A DNA stretch of 64,000 nucleotides from Mycobacterium colombiense. GTDB lineage: Bacteria > Actinomycetota > Actinomycetes > Mycobacteriales > Mycobacteriaceae. The stretch is taken from assembly GCF_001665835.1 (NCBI RefSeq), contig NZ_LZSX01000079.1:1-64000 (forward strand). The letters are read 5' to 3'. The first letter of the stretch is position 1. Every line of letters starts with the position of its first letter. Below are positions 28,901 to 35,930 of this stretch, piece after piece. The position numbers and the translations under genes are program-made. A model generated the notes under the pieces. It did not search any database. It saw only the letters and a program-made list of their open reading frames with translations, and was not told where the DNA came from.

Positions 28901-29353
28901 GGTCGCCGAGCCGCGCAGGGCGGCGGGGTCAATCCCGGCCCGCTCCAACGCCTCCCAGGACACCTCGAGCAGCAGGCGCTGTTGCGGGTCCATGGCCAGC
29001 GCCTCGCTGGGGGCGATCCCGAAGAAGGCGGCATCGAAATCGCCGACATCCGAGAGGAAGCCGCCGCACCGCGCGTACGATTTGCCCACGGCGTCGGGAT
29101 CCGCGTCGAACAGACCGGTCAGGTTCCAGCCGCGGTCCGCCGGGAACTCCGATACCACATCGCGGCCCTCAACAACCATCTGCCACAAAGCCTCTGGTGA
29201 ATTCACGCCCCCCGGGTAGCGGCAGGCCATGCCGACCACCGCCACCGGTTCGGTCGCGGCGGCCAGGTACTCGCGGTTCTCGCGCTTGAGCCGCTCGTTG
29301 TCTTTCAGCGACTGGCGAAGAGCCTTGATCAGCTCTTCGGTGTTGCCGTTCAT
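22973..29353 (-). CDS. pks7: Type I polyketide synthase Pks7, fully reducing module
   Basis: A 2126-aa protein, the length recalled for M. tuberculosis Pks7. It starts with a coiled-coil docking helix (EELIKALRQSLKDNERLKREN), then KS with Cys206, AT near 560-860 with GHSQGE and YASH (methylmalonyl-type signatures), DH near 930-1200, ER near 1355-1665, KR near 1685-1870 (B-type LDD) and ACP Ser near 1999. The DH motif reads HAVGETVLFP, with the Gly of HxxxGxxxxP shifted by one residue, while the partner Asp (LLDAALHA) is present. The methyl-branching AT contrasts with the malonyl AT of Pks8, 19 bp downstream. pks7 mutants of M. tuberculosis have been linked to DIM (phthiocerol dimycocerosate) production. 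No thioesterase. Confidence 0.94.
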   Translation of the reverse strand: MNGNTEELIKALRQSLKDNERLKRENREYLAAATEPVAVVGMACRYPGGVNSPEALWQMVVEGRDVVSEFPADRGWNLTGLFDADPDAVGKSYARCGGFLSDVGDFDAAFFGIAPSEALAMDPQQRLLLEVSWEALERAGIDPAALRGSATGVFAGIFHGSYGGQGRVPGHLERYGLRGSTLSVASGRVAYSLGFEGPAVSVDTACSSSLVALHLAAQSLRSGECDLALAGGVTVMATPAMFIEFSRQRALAADGRCKAYAGAADGTGFSEGVGVLVLERLADARRHGHPVLAVVRGSAVNQDGASNGLATPNGPSQQRVIRAALANARLDTADVDLVEGHGTGTMLGDPIEAQAVLATYGQDRPADQPLWLGSIKSNMGHTSAAAGAGGVIKMVQAIRHGVMPKTLHVDEPTPHVDWTAGAVSLLTEQRPWPAVDRPRRAGVSSFGISGTNAHVIVEQYAPEPETATRPGDDVVVPWVLSARSGEALANQAARLLARVKADPGVRVLDVGWSLIATRSRFEHRAVIVGADGAQLLRGLTALAAGEQGAGLVVGRAQPAGKTVFVFPGQGSQWVGMGAQLLDSSRVFAEHLQRCAHALAEYVDWSLIDVIRGAPGAPGLDRVDVVQPALWAVMVSLAELWRSVGVLPDAVIGHSQGEIAAAYVAGALSLEDAARVVALRSRLLVQLSGRGGMVSLACSLPRAEQLIAGWGERLNIATVNGVAAVVVSGEVDVLAELMQRCETDNIRARKIDVDYASHSAQVDAIRESLADALHGLTPRSSAVAFFSTVTGELMDTAGLNADYWFQSIRHTVQFERAVRSACDAGYQAFIESSPHPVLMAAIEETMPDSERACVIPSLGREDGGLDRFWLSAAQAHVAGVAVDWRAAMAGLGGRVVELPTYGFVRQHFWLPGGSTGSQDVATLGLAAAEHGLLGAVVPRPDSGGVVLTGRLSTAAHPWLADHAVGETVLFPGAGFVELAIRAGDEVGCGVLDELTLSAPLLLPPPGGVQVQLVVGAPDESGLRRLSVYSVAAEQDSEWVLHAEGLLRPGTVTPVADFSIWPPAGATAVDVTGAYARLAQRGYDYGDAFRGLRAMWQRGDELFAEVVVPDDAGTHDGGFGVHPVLLDAALHAIGVAAEQDQTVLPFSWQGVSLHASGASRARVRIAPAGAGSVSVELADGTGLPVLSVRSLAMRPVSAGQLTAAPAQRSEGLLDVTWSPIALGGGEATLWELGDHGGDVVKAVHAAAAEILAALQSWLRDENAGVLVVQTRGAVALAGEDVSDLAGAAVWGLVRSAQAEHPGRMVLIDSDGSVDAGAVIGCGEPQVAVRQGVAYAARLRPVRMGSAVGLPSAGWRLDAGGEGTLQDLVVNPCPRTELTGGQVRVAVVAVGVNFRDVLVALGMYPGGGQLGAEGSGVVVEVGPDVTGLAVGDAVMGLLGVVGSEAVVDQRVVTPVPVGLSLVAAAGVPVVFLTALYGLSVLGGLCAGERVLVHTATGGVGMAAVQLARHWGAEVFVTASRGKWDTLRAMGFDDDHIGDSRTTEFEAKFAALMAAGGGAGFDVVLNSLAGEFTDASLRLLAPGGRFIEMGKTDVRDPHAIADEYRGAVYRAFDLMEAGPDRTAAMLAEIVGLLAEGVLKPLPLKTFDVRCASAAYRYVSQARHIGKVALTVPSGPGEVLSGCGGGLAGASVVITGGTGMAGSALARHLVDRYRVAHVVLVSRTGAQAAGVAELVAGLQEAGAQVSVVACDVADPEAAAAMLTQIPAQYPLRGIVHAAGVLDDGLISSLTPDRVDAVLRAKVDGAWNLHELTRHLDLSAFVVFSSMAGIVGTPGQANYAAANSFLDGLAAYRRGNGLPGLSLAWGLWEQASAMTAHLGDRDKARMSRIGLAPLSTAQALAAFDAAMLVDVPVLVAARVDRAALSDNIAALPPLLRELVAGPTRRVIVDSDVAASTTGLSARLHGLTPEARQRELVDLVCGNAAMVLGVPNPADVDAGRAFQELGFDSLTAVELRNRLKNATGLNLSPTLIFDYPTPTLLAAHLDTQLAGTAGADDQPNLMGRFNDITRELQALLAAPTWNADDKSVLRARIHSLLAALPPGDLSDAEHLDDDLDAATESQLFAILDEELGR

Positions 29354-29489
29354 CGAAGGCGGCCTCTCGTGTCACTCACAGCGATACCTCCGCGATGGTC
29401 CCTCCCACGCCAAGGTCCCACCGCCACACACTCTTTAACGCCCAAAAAGCCGACGCCTTACGGTAGGAACGGAAGCGCGCGGGCGAGGA
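29354..29489. other. pks10-pks7 intergenic gap
   Basis: This 136-bp gap separates the pks10 stop from the pks7 ATG on the minus strand. A weak ribosome binding site (GAGAGG) precedes pks7. A TACCGT (29460-29465) could be a -10, but support is poor, and no intrinsic terminator is visible. Pks7 may be read through from pks10. Confidence 0.3.
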
Positions 29490-30551
29490 TCAGTGCCAAC
29501 GCAACAACACCAGTTCGGAACAGAATCCTGGACCCATCGCGAGCATCAGACCGGGGCTTCCACTCGGCGGCGGCTTGGCCATGGTGTCGCGCAGCACGTG
29601 CAGCACCGACGCCGACGAGAGGTTGCCGATCTCGCCGAGTGAACGCCAGGTGAGTTCGAGGGCCTCGGGCGGCAGGCTGAGCGCCGCGTTGATGGACTCG
29701 ATGACCTTGGGGCCGCCGGGGTGGCTCACGAAGGCGCCGATGTCTGCCGTCGTCAGGCCGTGCGCCCCGAGGAAGTCAGTGACATCCGCTTCGATGTACT
29801 GCTCGACGACGGCCGCGACGTCCTTGGACAGCACCAGCTCGAAGCCGGTGGCGCCGACGTCGAAGCCCATGGTGCGCAGGGAATCGGGGTACAGGTGGCT
29901 GCGCGAGTCGAGGATGGTGGGCCCGCCGGTGACCAATTGTTCGGCGCGCCGCTCGCCGACGGCCACCACCGCCGCGGCCCCGTCGGCGAACAGGGCGCTG
30001 CCGACCATGCCGGCCAGCGACGGCGTGTATCCGGGATAGGTCAACGAGCACAGCTCGACGGAGAGCAGCGCGGCCACGGCGTCCGGTGCGCCGCGCAGGT
30101 AGTCGTTCACGCGGCCCATTCCCGCGGCGCCGGCCACGCAGCCGAGGCCGAACAGCGGCACCCGTCGCACGTCGTCGCGCAGGCCGAGCTGCGCGGCGAT
30201 CCGGGCGTCCACGGACGGCACGGTGAGGCCGGTGACGGTGGTGGTGATGAACACGTCGACGTCCCGTGGCCGCAGTCCCGCCTCCTCGAGCGCGCCGGAC
30301 AGCGCTTCGCAGCCCAGCTTCACCGCGTGCTCGGTGAAGATCCGGTTCGCCATGCCGAAGTCGGACAGCGCGGGGTATTGCTCGATCGGCAGTACCAGGT
30401 GACGGCCGCCGACTTTGGCGCTGGCATGCAGCTGCCGGACGATGTCCTCGTAGCCCTCGAACTCCGGGATGCTGACGAAGAAGTCGGTGAGCTCACGCTG
30501 GGAGTATCGGTGCGGTGGTAGCGCACCGAAGACACCGGCGACGACGCTCAT
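29490..30551 (-). CDS. pks10: Type III polyketide synthase, Pks10-like
   Basis: A 353-aa paralogue of the Pks11 gene at the far end of the locus. The triad is Cys138 (LFGLGCVAG), His277 (VSHPGGPKV) and Asn310 (EIGNLSSAS), at exactly the same positions as in Pks11. GPGFCSELVLL replaces GPGFGSELVLL near the C-terminus. The enzyme extends an acyl-CoA with malonyl-type units and cyclises it. It is the first gene of the pks series, 111 bp downstream of argH in the same direction, as in M. tuberculosis. A TAGACT -10 in the gap suggests its own promoter. The starter unit and the reason for two paralogues are unknown. Confidence 0.93.
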   Translation of the reverse strand: MSVVAGVFGALPPHRYSQRELTDFFVSIPEFEGYEDIVRQLHASAKVGGRHLVLPIEQYPALSDFGMANRIFTEHAVKLGCEALSGALEEAGLRPRDVDVFITTTVTGLTVPSVDARIAAQLGLRDDVRRVPLFGLGCVAGAAGMGRVNDYLRGAPDAVAALLSVELCSLTYPGYTPSLAGMVGSALFADGAAAVVAVGERRAEQLVTGGPTILDSRSHLYPDSLRTMGFDVGATGFELVLSKDVAAVVEQYIEADVTDFLGAHGLTTADIGAFVSHPGGPKVIESINAALSLPPEALELTWRSLGEIGNLSSASVLHVLRDTMAKPPPSGSPGLMLAMGPGFCSELVLLRWH

Positions 30552-30617
30552 TGCTCTCCCACCCCTTGGTGACGAGGACCCGGTCCGAAATGTTCATCCG
30601 GATCCCTTTGAGCTCGA

Positions 30618-30623
30618 AGTCTA
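30618..30623 (-). promoter_or_regulatory. Candidate -10 element for pks10
   Basis: TAGACT on the minus strand lies 66 bp before the pks10 ATG in the 111-bp argH-pks10 gap. A GC-rich imperfect inverted repeat (CTGCC...GGCAG) sits just upstream and may end the arginine transcript, though it has no T run. Weak evidence. Confidence 0.3.
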
Positions 30624-30662
30624 GTCTGCCCGCCACGGCCCGGCAGGGAAACCAATCTCATC

Positions 30663-32081
30663 TCAATCGTCGCCGCGCAGCTGGCTTTTGAGCGCATCGA
30701 CGCTGGCCAGGACGGTTTCGATCTGCTCGGCGACCCGCTCCGGCGCGGTGCCGCCCCGCGCATCGCGCGACGCCACCGAGCCCTCGATCGTCAAAACCTC
30801 ACGGACCTGTGGCGTGAGATCGGGGCTGATGGCGGCCAATTCGTCGTCGGTCAGCTCGTCGAGCCCGACCGCCCGCTGCTCGGCGGAGCGCACCGCGGCG
30901 CCGGCGGCCTCGTGCGCGGACCGGAACGGCACCCCCTGGCGCACCAGCCATTCGGCGATGTCGGTGGCCAGGGTGTAGCCGGCCGGGGCCAGGGCGGCCA
31001 TCCGCTCGACGTCGAAGGTCAGGCTGCCCACCATCCCGGCCATCGCGGGCAGCACCAGCTCCAGCTGGGCCACCGAATCGAACACCGGTTCCTTGTCTTC
31101 CTGCAGGTCACGGTTGTAGGCGAGCGGCTGGGCCTTCAGCGTGGCCAGCAGGCCGGTCAGGTTCCCGATCAGCCGGCCGGACTTGCCGCGCGCCAGCTCG
31201 GCGATGTCGGGGTTCTTCTTCTGCGGCATGATCGAGCTGCCCGTCGACCACGAATCGTGCAGGGTGACGTAGCCGAATTCCGTCGAGCTCCACAGGATGA
31301 CGTCCTCGGCCAGCCGGGACAGGTCGACCCCGATCATGGCGAACACGAAGGCGGCCTCCGCCGCGAAATCGCGGGACGCGGTCGCGTCGATGGAGTTGTC
31401 GGCCGCGGCGGCGAAACCGAGCTCCGCGGCGATCGCGTCGGGGTCCAGGCCCAGCGACGAGCCGGCCAGCGCGCCCGACCCGTACGGAGACACTCCGGCG
31501 CGCCGGTCGAAGTCGACGATCCGGTCGACGTCACGCAACAGGGGGTGCGCGTGCGCCAGCAGGTGATGGGCCAGCAGCACCGGCTGCGCGGACTGCATAT
31601 GGGTCTTGCCCGGCATGATGGCGCTCGGGTGCGCGGCGGCCTGGGCCGCCAGTGCGCCGACCACGTCCAGCGCCCCGGTGGCGACCCGGCGCACCGCGTC
31701 GCGCAGCCACATCCGGAACAGGGTGGCCACCTGGTCGTTGCGGGACCGACCGGCCCGCAGCCGCCCGCCCAGGTCGGGCCCGACCCGGTCGATCAGCCCG
31801 CGTTCCAGCGCCCCGTGCACGTCCTCATCGGTGACCAATGGCGCGAAGCTGCCGTCGGCGACGTCCTCGGCGAGCTGATCCAACCCGGCCAGCAGCCCGT
31901 CGCGCTGCTCCTCGTTCAGCAGACCGGCCCGGAACAGGATCACGGTGTGGGCCCGCGAGGCGACGATGTCGTAGGGGGCCAGCACCCAGTCGAAGTGGGT
32001 GGACTTGCTCAGTGCGGCCAGCGCATCCGACGGGCCGTGCGCGAACCGCCCGCCCCACAAGGACCCCTCGCGAGTGCTCAC
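30663..32081 (-). CDS. argH: Argininosuccinate lyase
   Basis: A 472-aa cytoplasmic enzyme that splits argininosuccinate into arginine and fumarate, the last step of arginine synthesis. The fumarase/lyase superfamily signature GSSIMPQKKNPD is present, as are the N-terminal WGGRF and the HTHMQ-like segment (KTHMQSAQPVLL). Length matches the family (about 470 aa). The GTG start overlaps the argG stop (GTGA), so it is translationally coupled. It is the last gene of the arg operon; pks10 follows in the same direction. Confidence 0.97.
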   Translation of the reverse strand: MSTREGSLWGGRFAHGPSDALAALSKSTHFDWVLAPYDIVASRAHTVILFRAGLLNEEQRDGLLAGLDQLAEDVADGSFAPLVTDEDVHGALERGLIDRVGPDLGGRLRAGRSRNDQVATLFRMWLRDAVRRVATGALDVVGALAAQAAAHPSAIMPGKTHMQSAQPVLLAHHLLAHAHPLLRDVDRIVDFDRRAGVSPYGSGALAGSSLGLDPDAIAAELGFAAAADNSIDATASRDFAAEAAFVFAMIGVDLSRLAEDVILWSSTEFGYVTLHDSWSTGSSIMPQKKNPDIAELARGKSGRLIGNLTGLLATLKAQPLAYNRDLQEDKEPVFDSVAQLELVLPAMAGMVGSLTFDVERMAALAPAGYTLATDIAEWLVRQGVPFRSAHEAAGAAVRSAEQRAVGLDELTDDELAAISPDLTPQVREVLTIEGSVASRDARGGTAPERVAEQIETVLASVDALKSQLRGDD

Positions 32082-33295
32082 GCTTCGGCCGGGCCCTTTG
32101 ACGTCTGGTCCCGGCGGGACGCGATCTTCGACGACAGCCCGTGCACGTAGACGAAACCCTTGGCAGCCGACTGGTCGAAGCTGTCGCCCTCGTCGTAGGT
32201 GGCCAGGTTGAAGTCGTACAGGGATTCCGCGCTGCGCCGGCCGTTGACCGCAATGTGGCCGCCGTGCAACACCATTCGAACCTCACCCGTCACGTGCTCC
32301 TGGGTCTTGGTGACGAAGCTTTCCAGCGCGTCCTTGAGCGGCGAGTACCACAGACCGTCGTAAACCAGCTCGGCCCAACGCTGATCGGTGTGCCGCTTGA
32401 ACCGACCCAATTCCCGCTCCAGCGTGACGTGTTCGAGTTCGGTGTGCGCGGTGATGAGCACCATGGCGCCGGGCGCCTCGTAGATCTCGCGGCTCTTGAT
32501 GCCCACCAGCCGGTCCTCGACGACGTCGAGGCGGCCGACGCCCTGGGCGCCGGCGCGGGTGTTGAGTTCCTCGATGGCGCCCAGCACCGACACCCGCTTG
32601 CCGTCGATCGTCACCGGCACGCCGCGCTCGAACCCGACGATCACCTCGTCGGGCGTGCTCCAGTTCAGCGTGGGGTCCTCGGTGTAGGCGTAGACGTCCT
32701 TGGTGGGGGCGTTCCAAAGGTGTTCCAGGAAGCCGGTTTCCACCGCGCGGCCCCACACGTTCTGGTCGATGGAGAACGGCGAGCGCTTGGTCACGTTGAT
32801 CGGGATGGCGTTTTCTTCGGCGAACGCGATTGCTTTCTCCCGCGTCCAGGCGTAATCGCGGACTGGTGCCAGCACCTCGAGATCGGGTGCCAGCGAACCG
32901 AATCCGACCTCGAACCGGACCTGGTCGTTGCCCTTGCCGGTGCAGCCGTGCGCGACGATGCTGCCGCCGTGCTCGCGGGCCGCCGCCACCAGGTGCTTGA
33001 CGATCAGGGGCCGGCTGATCGCCGACACCAGCGGGTAGCGATCCATGTAGAGGGCGTTGGACAGGATGGTGGGCAGGCAGTAGCCGTCGGCGAACTCGTC
33101 GCGGGCGTCGACGACGACGGCTTCCACCGCGCCGCAGTCCAGCGCCCGCTGGCGAATGACCTCCATGTCTTCGCCGCCCTGGCCGAGGTCGATCGCCACC
33201 GCTACGACCTCACGGCCGGTCTCCTTGCCGATCCAGCTGATGGCCACCGAGGTGTCCAGACCGCCGGAATACGCCAGGATGACGCGTTCTGACAT
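32078..33295 (-). CDS. argG: Argininosuccinate synthase
   Basis: A 405-aa enzyme that joins citrulline and aspartate with ATP. The N-terminal ATP pyrophosphatase motif is clear (AYSGGLDTSVAISW), followed by the conserved GCTGKGNDQVRFE segment and the IDQNVWGR block. Length is close to the usual ~400 aa; the C-terminal ~10 residues (SKGPAEA) are a short extra tail. It lies 27 bp after argR, with AAGGAG a few bases before its ATG, and overlaps argH by 4 nt. Confidence 0.97.
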   Translation of the reverse strand: MSERVILAYSGGLDTSVAISWIGKETGREVVAVAIDLGQGGEDMEVIRQRALDCGAVEAVVVDARDEFADGYCLPTILSNALYMDRYPLVSAISRPLIVKHLVAAAREHGGSIVAHGCTGKGNDQVRFEVGFGSLAPDLEVLAPVRDYAWTREKAIAFAEENAIPINVTKRSPFSIDQNVWGRAVETGFLEHLWNAPTKDVYAYTEDPTLNWSTPDEVIVGFERGVPVTIDGKRVSVLGAIEELNTRAGAQGVGRLDVVEDRLVGIKSREIYEAPGAMVLITAHTELEHVTLERELGRFKRHTDQRWAELVYDGLWYSPLKDALESFVTKTQEHVTGEVRMVLHGGHIAVNGRRSAESLYDFNLATYDEGDSFDQSAAKGFVYVHGLSSKIASRRDQTSKGPAEA

Positions 33296-33322
33296 GAACC
33301 AATCTCCTTAGGTTGAAACGCT

Positions 33323-33817
33323 TTACGTGAGTTTTTCCAGAGTGGTGGCCAACTCGGCGCCGGTCATCGGCTCTCGAGCAGCCACGAAGACGGTGTCGTC
33401 GCCGGCGATGGTGCCGACGACGTACGGTAGCGCCGCGCGGTCGATCGCGCTGGCCAGGTAGTCGGCGGCGCCGGGCGGGGTGCGCAGCACCGCGAGGTTG
33501 GCGCTGGCGTCGGCCGACACCAGCAGTTCGCTCAGCAGCCGGGACAAGCGTGCGGTGCCGCCGGACACCCCGCGCACCGGGTTGCCGTCCTCGGGAACCA
33601 TGTAGACGCCGGCGCCGCCGTCGGCGCCGCGCAGTTTCACCGCGCCGAGTTCTTCCAGGTCCCGCGATAGGGTGGCCTGGGTGACGTCGATGCCCTCGTC
33701 GGCCAGCAGCGCGGCCAGTTCGCTCTGGCTGCGCACCTCGGCCGACGACAGGATGGCCACGATGCGGGCCTGCCGACCGGCCCGGGTGGTTTCGGGTGTG
33801 GTCTTGCTGCGAGTCAT
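33323..33817 (-). CDS. argR: Arginine repressor
   Basis: A 164-aa transcription factor. The N-terminal winged helix (RQARIVAILSSAEVRSQSELAALL...TQATLSRDLEELGAVK) binds ARG boxes; the C-terminal domain (GTIAGDDTVFVAARE) binds arginine and forms the hexamer. It is embedded in the operon it controls, overlapping argF by 4 nt (ATGA). The tandem TGCA half-sites before argC at 39077-39100 are its likely operator, giving feedback control by arginine. Confidence 0.96.
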   Translation of the reverse strand: MTRSKTTPETTRAGRQARIVAILSSAEVRSQSELAALLADEGIDVTQATLSRDLEELGAVKLRGADGGAGVYMVPEDGNPVRGVSGGTARLSRLLSELLVSADASANLAVLRTPPGAADYLASAIDRAALPYVVGTIAGDDTVFVAAREPMTGAELATTLEKLT

Positions 33818-34740
33818 GAGCGCCGCTCCAGCAGCCAGGCCAGCAGCGCTTTCTGGGCGTGCAGCCGGTTTTCGGCCTCGTCGAAGACCATGCTGGCCGG
33901 GCCGTCCATCACCTCGTCGGTGATCTCGTCGCCGCGGTGAGCCGGAAGGCAGTGCAGCACAATGGCTTCCGGGTCGGCCAGGGACAGCAGCCGGGCGTTG
34001 ATCTGGTAGGGCTTGAACGGCGTGCGGCGGTCCAGCCCGTCGTCCTCCTGTCCCATCGACGTCCAGGTGTCGGTGACCAGGACGTCGGCGCCGCGCGCGG
34101 CCGCGTCGGCGTCGGCGGTGACGGTGACCGAGGCGCCGGTGTCCTCGGCGCGCCGCCGGGCCGCGGCCACGAACGCCTGGTCCGGGGCGAAGCCGTCCGG
34201 CGCGGCGATGGTGACGTGCAGGCCGGCCGTGACGCCACCGAGCATCAGCGAGTGCGCCATGTTGTTGGCGCCGTCACCGAAATAGGTCATCCGCAGACCG
34301 GTCAGCGAGCCCTTGCGCTCGGCGATGGTCTGCAGATCGGCCAGCACCTGGCAGGGGTGGAACTCGTCGGAGAGCGCGTTGACCACCGGCACCGTCGCGG
34401 CCGAGGCCATCGCGTCGAGGCGGTCCTGGCCGAACGTTCGCCAGACGATGGCCTCGACGTAGCGCGACAGCACCCGCGCGGTGTCCTCCAGGGTTTCGTC
34501 GCGGCCCAGCTGGGTGCTGCGGGCGTCGACGACGACGGCGTGCCCGCCGAGCTGGGCGATGCCCACCTCGAACGAGAACCGGGTGCGGGTGGAGTTCTTG
34601 TCGAACAGGACCGCGACGCCGCGCGGGCCCTCCAGCGGGCGGGCGCTGAAGGGATCCTTCTTCAGTTCGGCGGCCAGCTGCAGCACCTCGGCCTGCTCGG
34701 CGGGCGACAGGTCGTCGTCACGAAGGAAGTGGCGGGTCAT
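33814..34740 (-). CDS. argF: Ornithine carbamoyltransferase, anabolic
   Basis: A 308-aa enzyme that converts ornithine and carbamoyl phosphate to citrulline. The carbamoyl-phosphate site STRTRFSFE, the FHPCQ segment and the ornithine-site HCLP are all present. The ATG at 34740 (MTRHFLRDDDLSPAEQ) is chosen because it overlaps the argD stop and gives the family's length; the frame is open far upstream only as an artefact of GC-rich DNA. It lies between argD and argR with 4-nt overlaps on both sides. Confidence 0.96.
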   Translation of the reverse strand: MTRHFLRDDDLSPAEQAEVLQLAAELKKDPFSARPLEGPRGVAVLFDKNSTRTRFSFEVGIAQLGGHAVVVDARSTQLGRDETLEDTARVLSRYVEAIVWRTFGQDRLDAMASAATVPVVNALSDEFHPCQVLADLQTIAERKGSLTGLRMTYFGDGANNMAHSLMLGGVTAGLHVTIAAPDGFAPDQAFVAAARRRAEDTGASVTVTADADAAARGADVLVTDTWTSMGQEDDGLDRRTPFKPYQINARLLSLADPEAIVLHCLPAHRGDEITDEVMDGPASMVFDEAENRLHAQKALLAWLLERRS

Positions 34741-35930
34741 GCTGCGGCTCCTGCTGCTTCGTCGAGGATGCCCGGCAGCGCGGCGACGAAGCCGTCGAGC
34801 TGGGCCTCGGTGATGATCAGCGGCGGCGCCAGCCGGATGACGTCGGGGGCGGCCGCGTTCACCAGGAACCCGGCCCGGCGGGCGGCCGCTTCCGCGTCCT
34901 TGGCGCGCGGCGCGCTCAGCGCCACGCCGCAGAGCAGCCCGCGGCCGCGCACGTGGTCGATCAGCGGGTGACCCAGCGCCTCGATGCCGTGGCGCAGCGA
35001 CTTGCCCAGCACCTCGGCGTGCCGGACCAGGTTCTGCTCGGCCAGCACCCGCAGCACCGCCAGCGCCGCCGCCGCGCAGACGGGGTTGCCGCCGAAGGTG
35101 CTGCCGTGCAGGCCGGGCGTCATCAGGTCGGCGGCCGGTCCGATGGCCAGGCAGGCGCCGATGGGCAGGCCGCCGCCGAGCCCCTTGGCCAGCGTCACCA
35201 CGTCGGGGGTGATGCCGTCGTGCTGGTGGGCGAAAAACGTTCCGGTGCGGCCCATCCCGGTCTGCACCTCGTCGAGTACCAGCAGCGCTCCGTGCCGCGC
35301 GGTGATGTCGCGGGCGGCGACGAGGTATCCCTCCGGCGGGACGACGACGCCGCTCTCCCCCATGATCGGCTCCAGGAACACGGCGGCGGTGGCGTCGTCG
35401 ACCGCGGCGGCCAGCGCGTCGGTGTCGCCGTAGGGCACGTGCGTGACGTCGCCGGGCAGCGGCGCGAACGGCGCCTGCTTGCTCGGCTGCCCGGTCAACG
35501 CCAGTGAGCCCATGGTCCGGCCGTGGAAAGCCTCTTGTGCGGCAACCAGTTTGGTGCGTCCGGTGAGCCGCGACAGCTTGAACGCCACCTCGTTGGCCTC
35601 GGTTCCGGAGTTGCAGAAGAACACCCGCGCGGCGGAATCGGTACCGAGCAGGTTTACCAGTTCTTCGGCCAGCGCGAGGCTCGGTTCGGTGGCATACAGA
35701 TTCGACGTGTGGCCCAGCGTCGACATCTGGTGGGTGACGGCCTCGATGATCGCGGGGTGGCGGTGGCCCAGCACGTTGACCGCGATGCCGCCGAGCAGGT
35801 CGAGATACGTCTTCCCGTCCACGTCGGTGACCACGGCACCGTCGCCGCTGGCCAAGGCCATCGGCGGGGTGCCGTAGTTGTTCATCATCACGGCTTCCCA
35901 CCGCTGCTTCATGGCGTCCGTGCCCGTCAC
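34737..35930 (-). CDS. argD: Acetylornithine aminotransferase
   Basis: A 397-aa PLP-dependent class III aminotransferase that makes N-acetylornithine from the semialdehyde with glutamate. The fold landmarks are present: FCNSGTEANE, the Asp of VLDEVQTGMGRTG, and the PLP Lys in LAKGLGGGLPIGA. It overlaps argB upstream and argF downstream by 4 nt each. Family members often also accept succinyldiaminopimelate for lysine synthesis, which may apply here. Confidence 0.96.
   Translation of the reverse strand: MTGTDAMKQRWEAVMMNNYGTPPMALASGDGAVVTDVDGKTYLDLLGGIAVNVLGHRHPAIIEAVTHQMSTLGHTSNLYATEPSLALAEELVNLLGTDSAARVFFCNSGTEANEVAFKLSRLTGRTKLVAAQEAFHGRTMGSLALTGQPSKQAPFAPLPGDVTHVPYGDTDALAAAVDDATAAVFLEPIMGESGVVVPPEGYLVAARDITARHGALLVLDEVQTGMGRTGTFFAHQHDGITPDVVTLAKGLGGGLPIGACLAIGPAADLMTPGLHGSTFGGNPVCAAAALAVLRVLAEQNLVRHAEVLGKSLRHGIEALGHPLIDHVRGRGLLCGVALSAPRAKDAEAAARRAGFLVNAAAPDVIRLAPPLIITEAQLDGFVAALPGILDEAAGAAA

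Noticed and set aside
34741..35901. Upstream extension of the ArgF frame through argD
   Set aside because: The extension is an out-of-frame reading of argD; the ATG at 34740 gives normal ArgF length and couples to argD.
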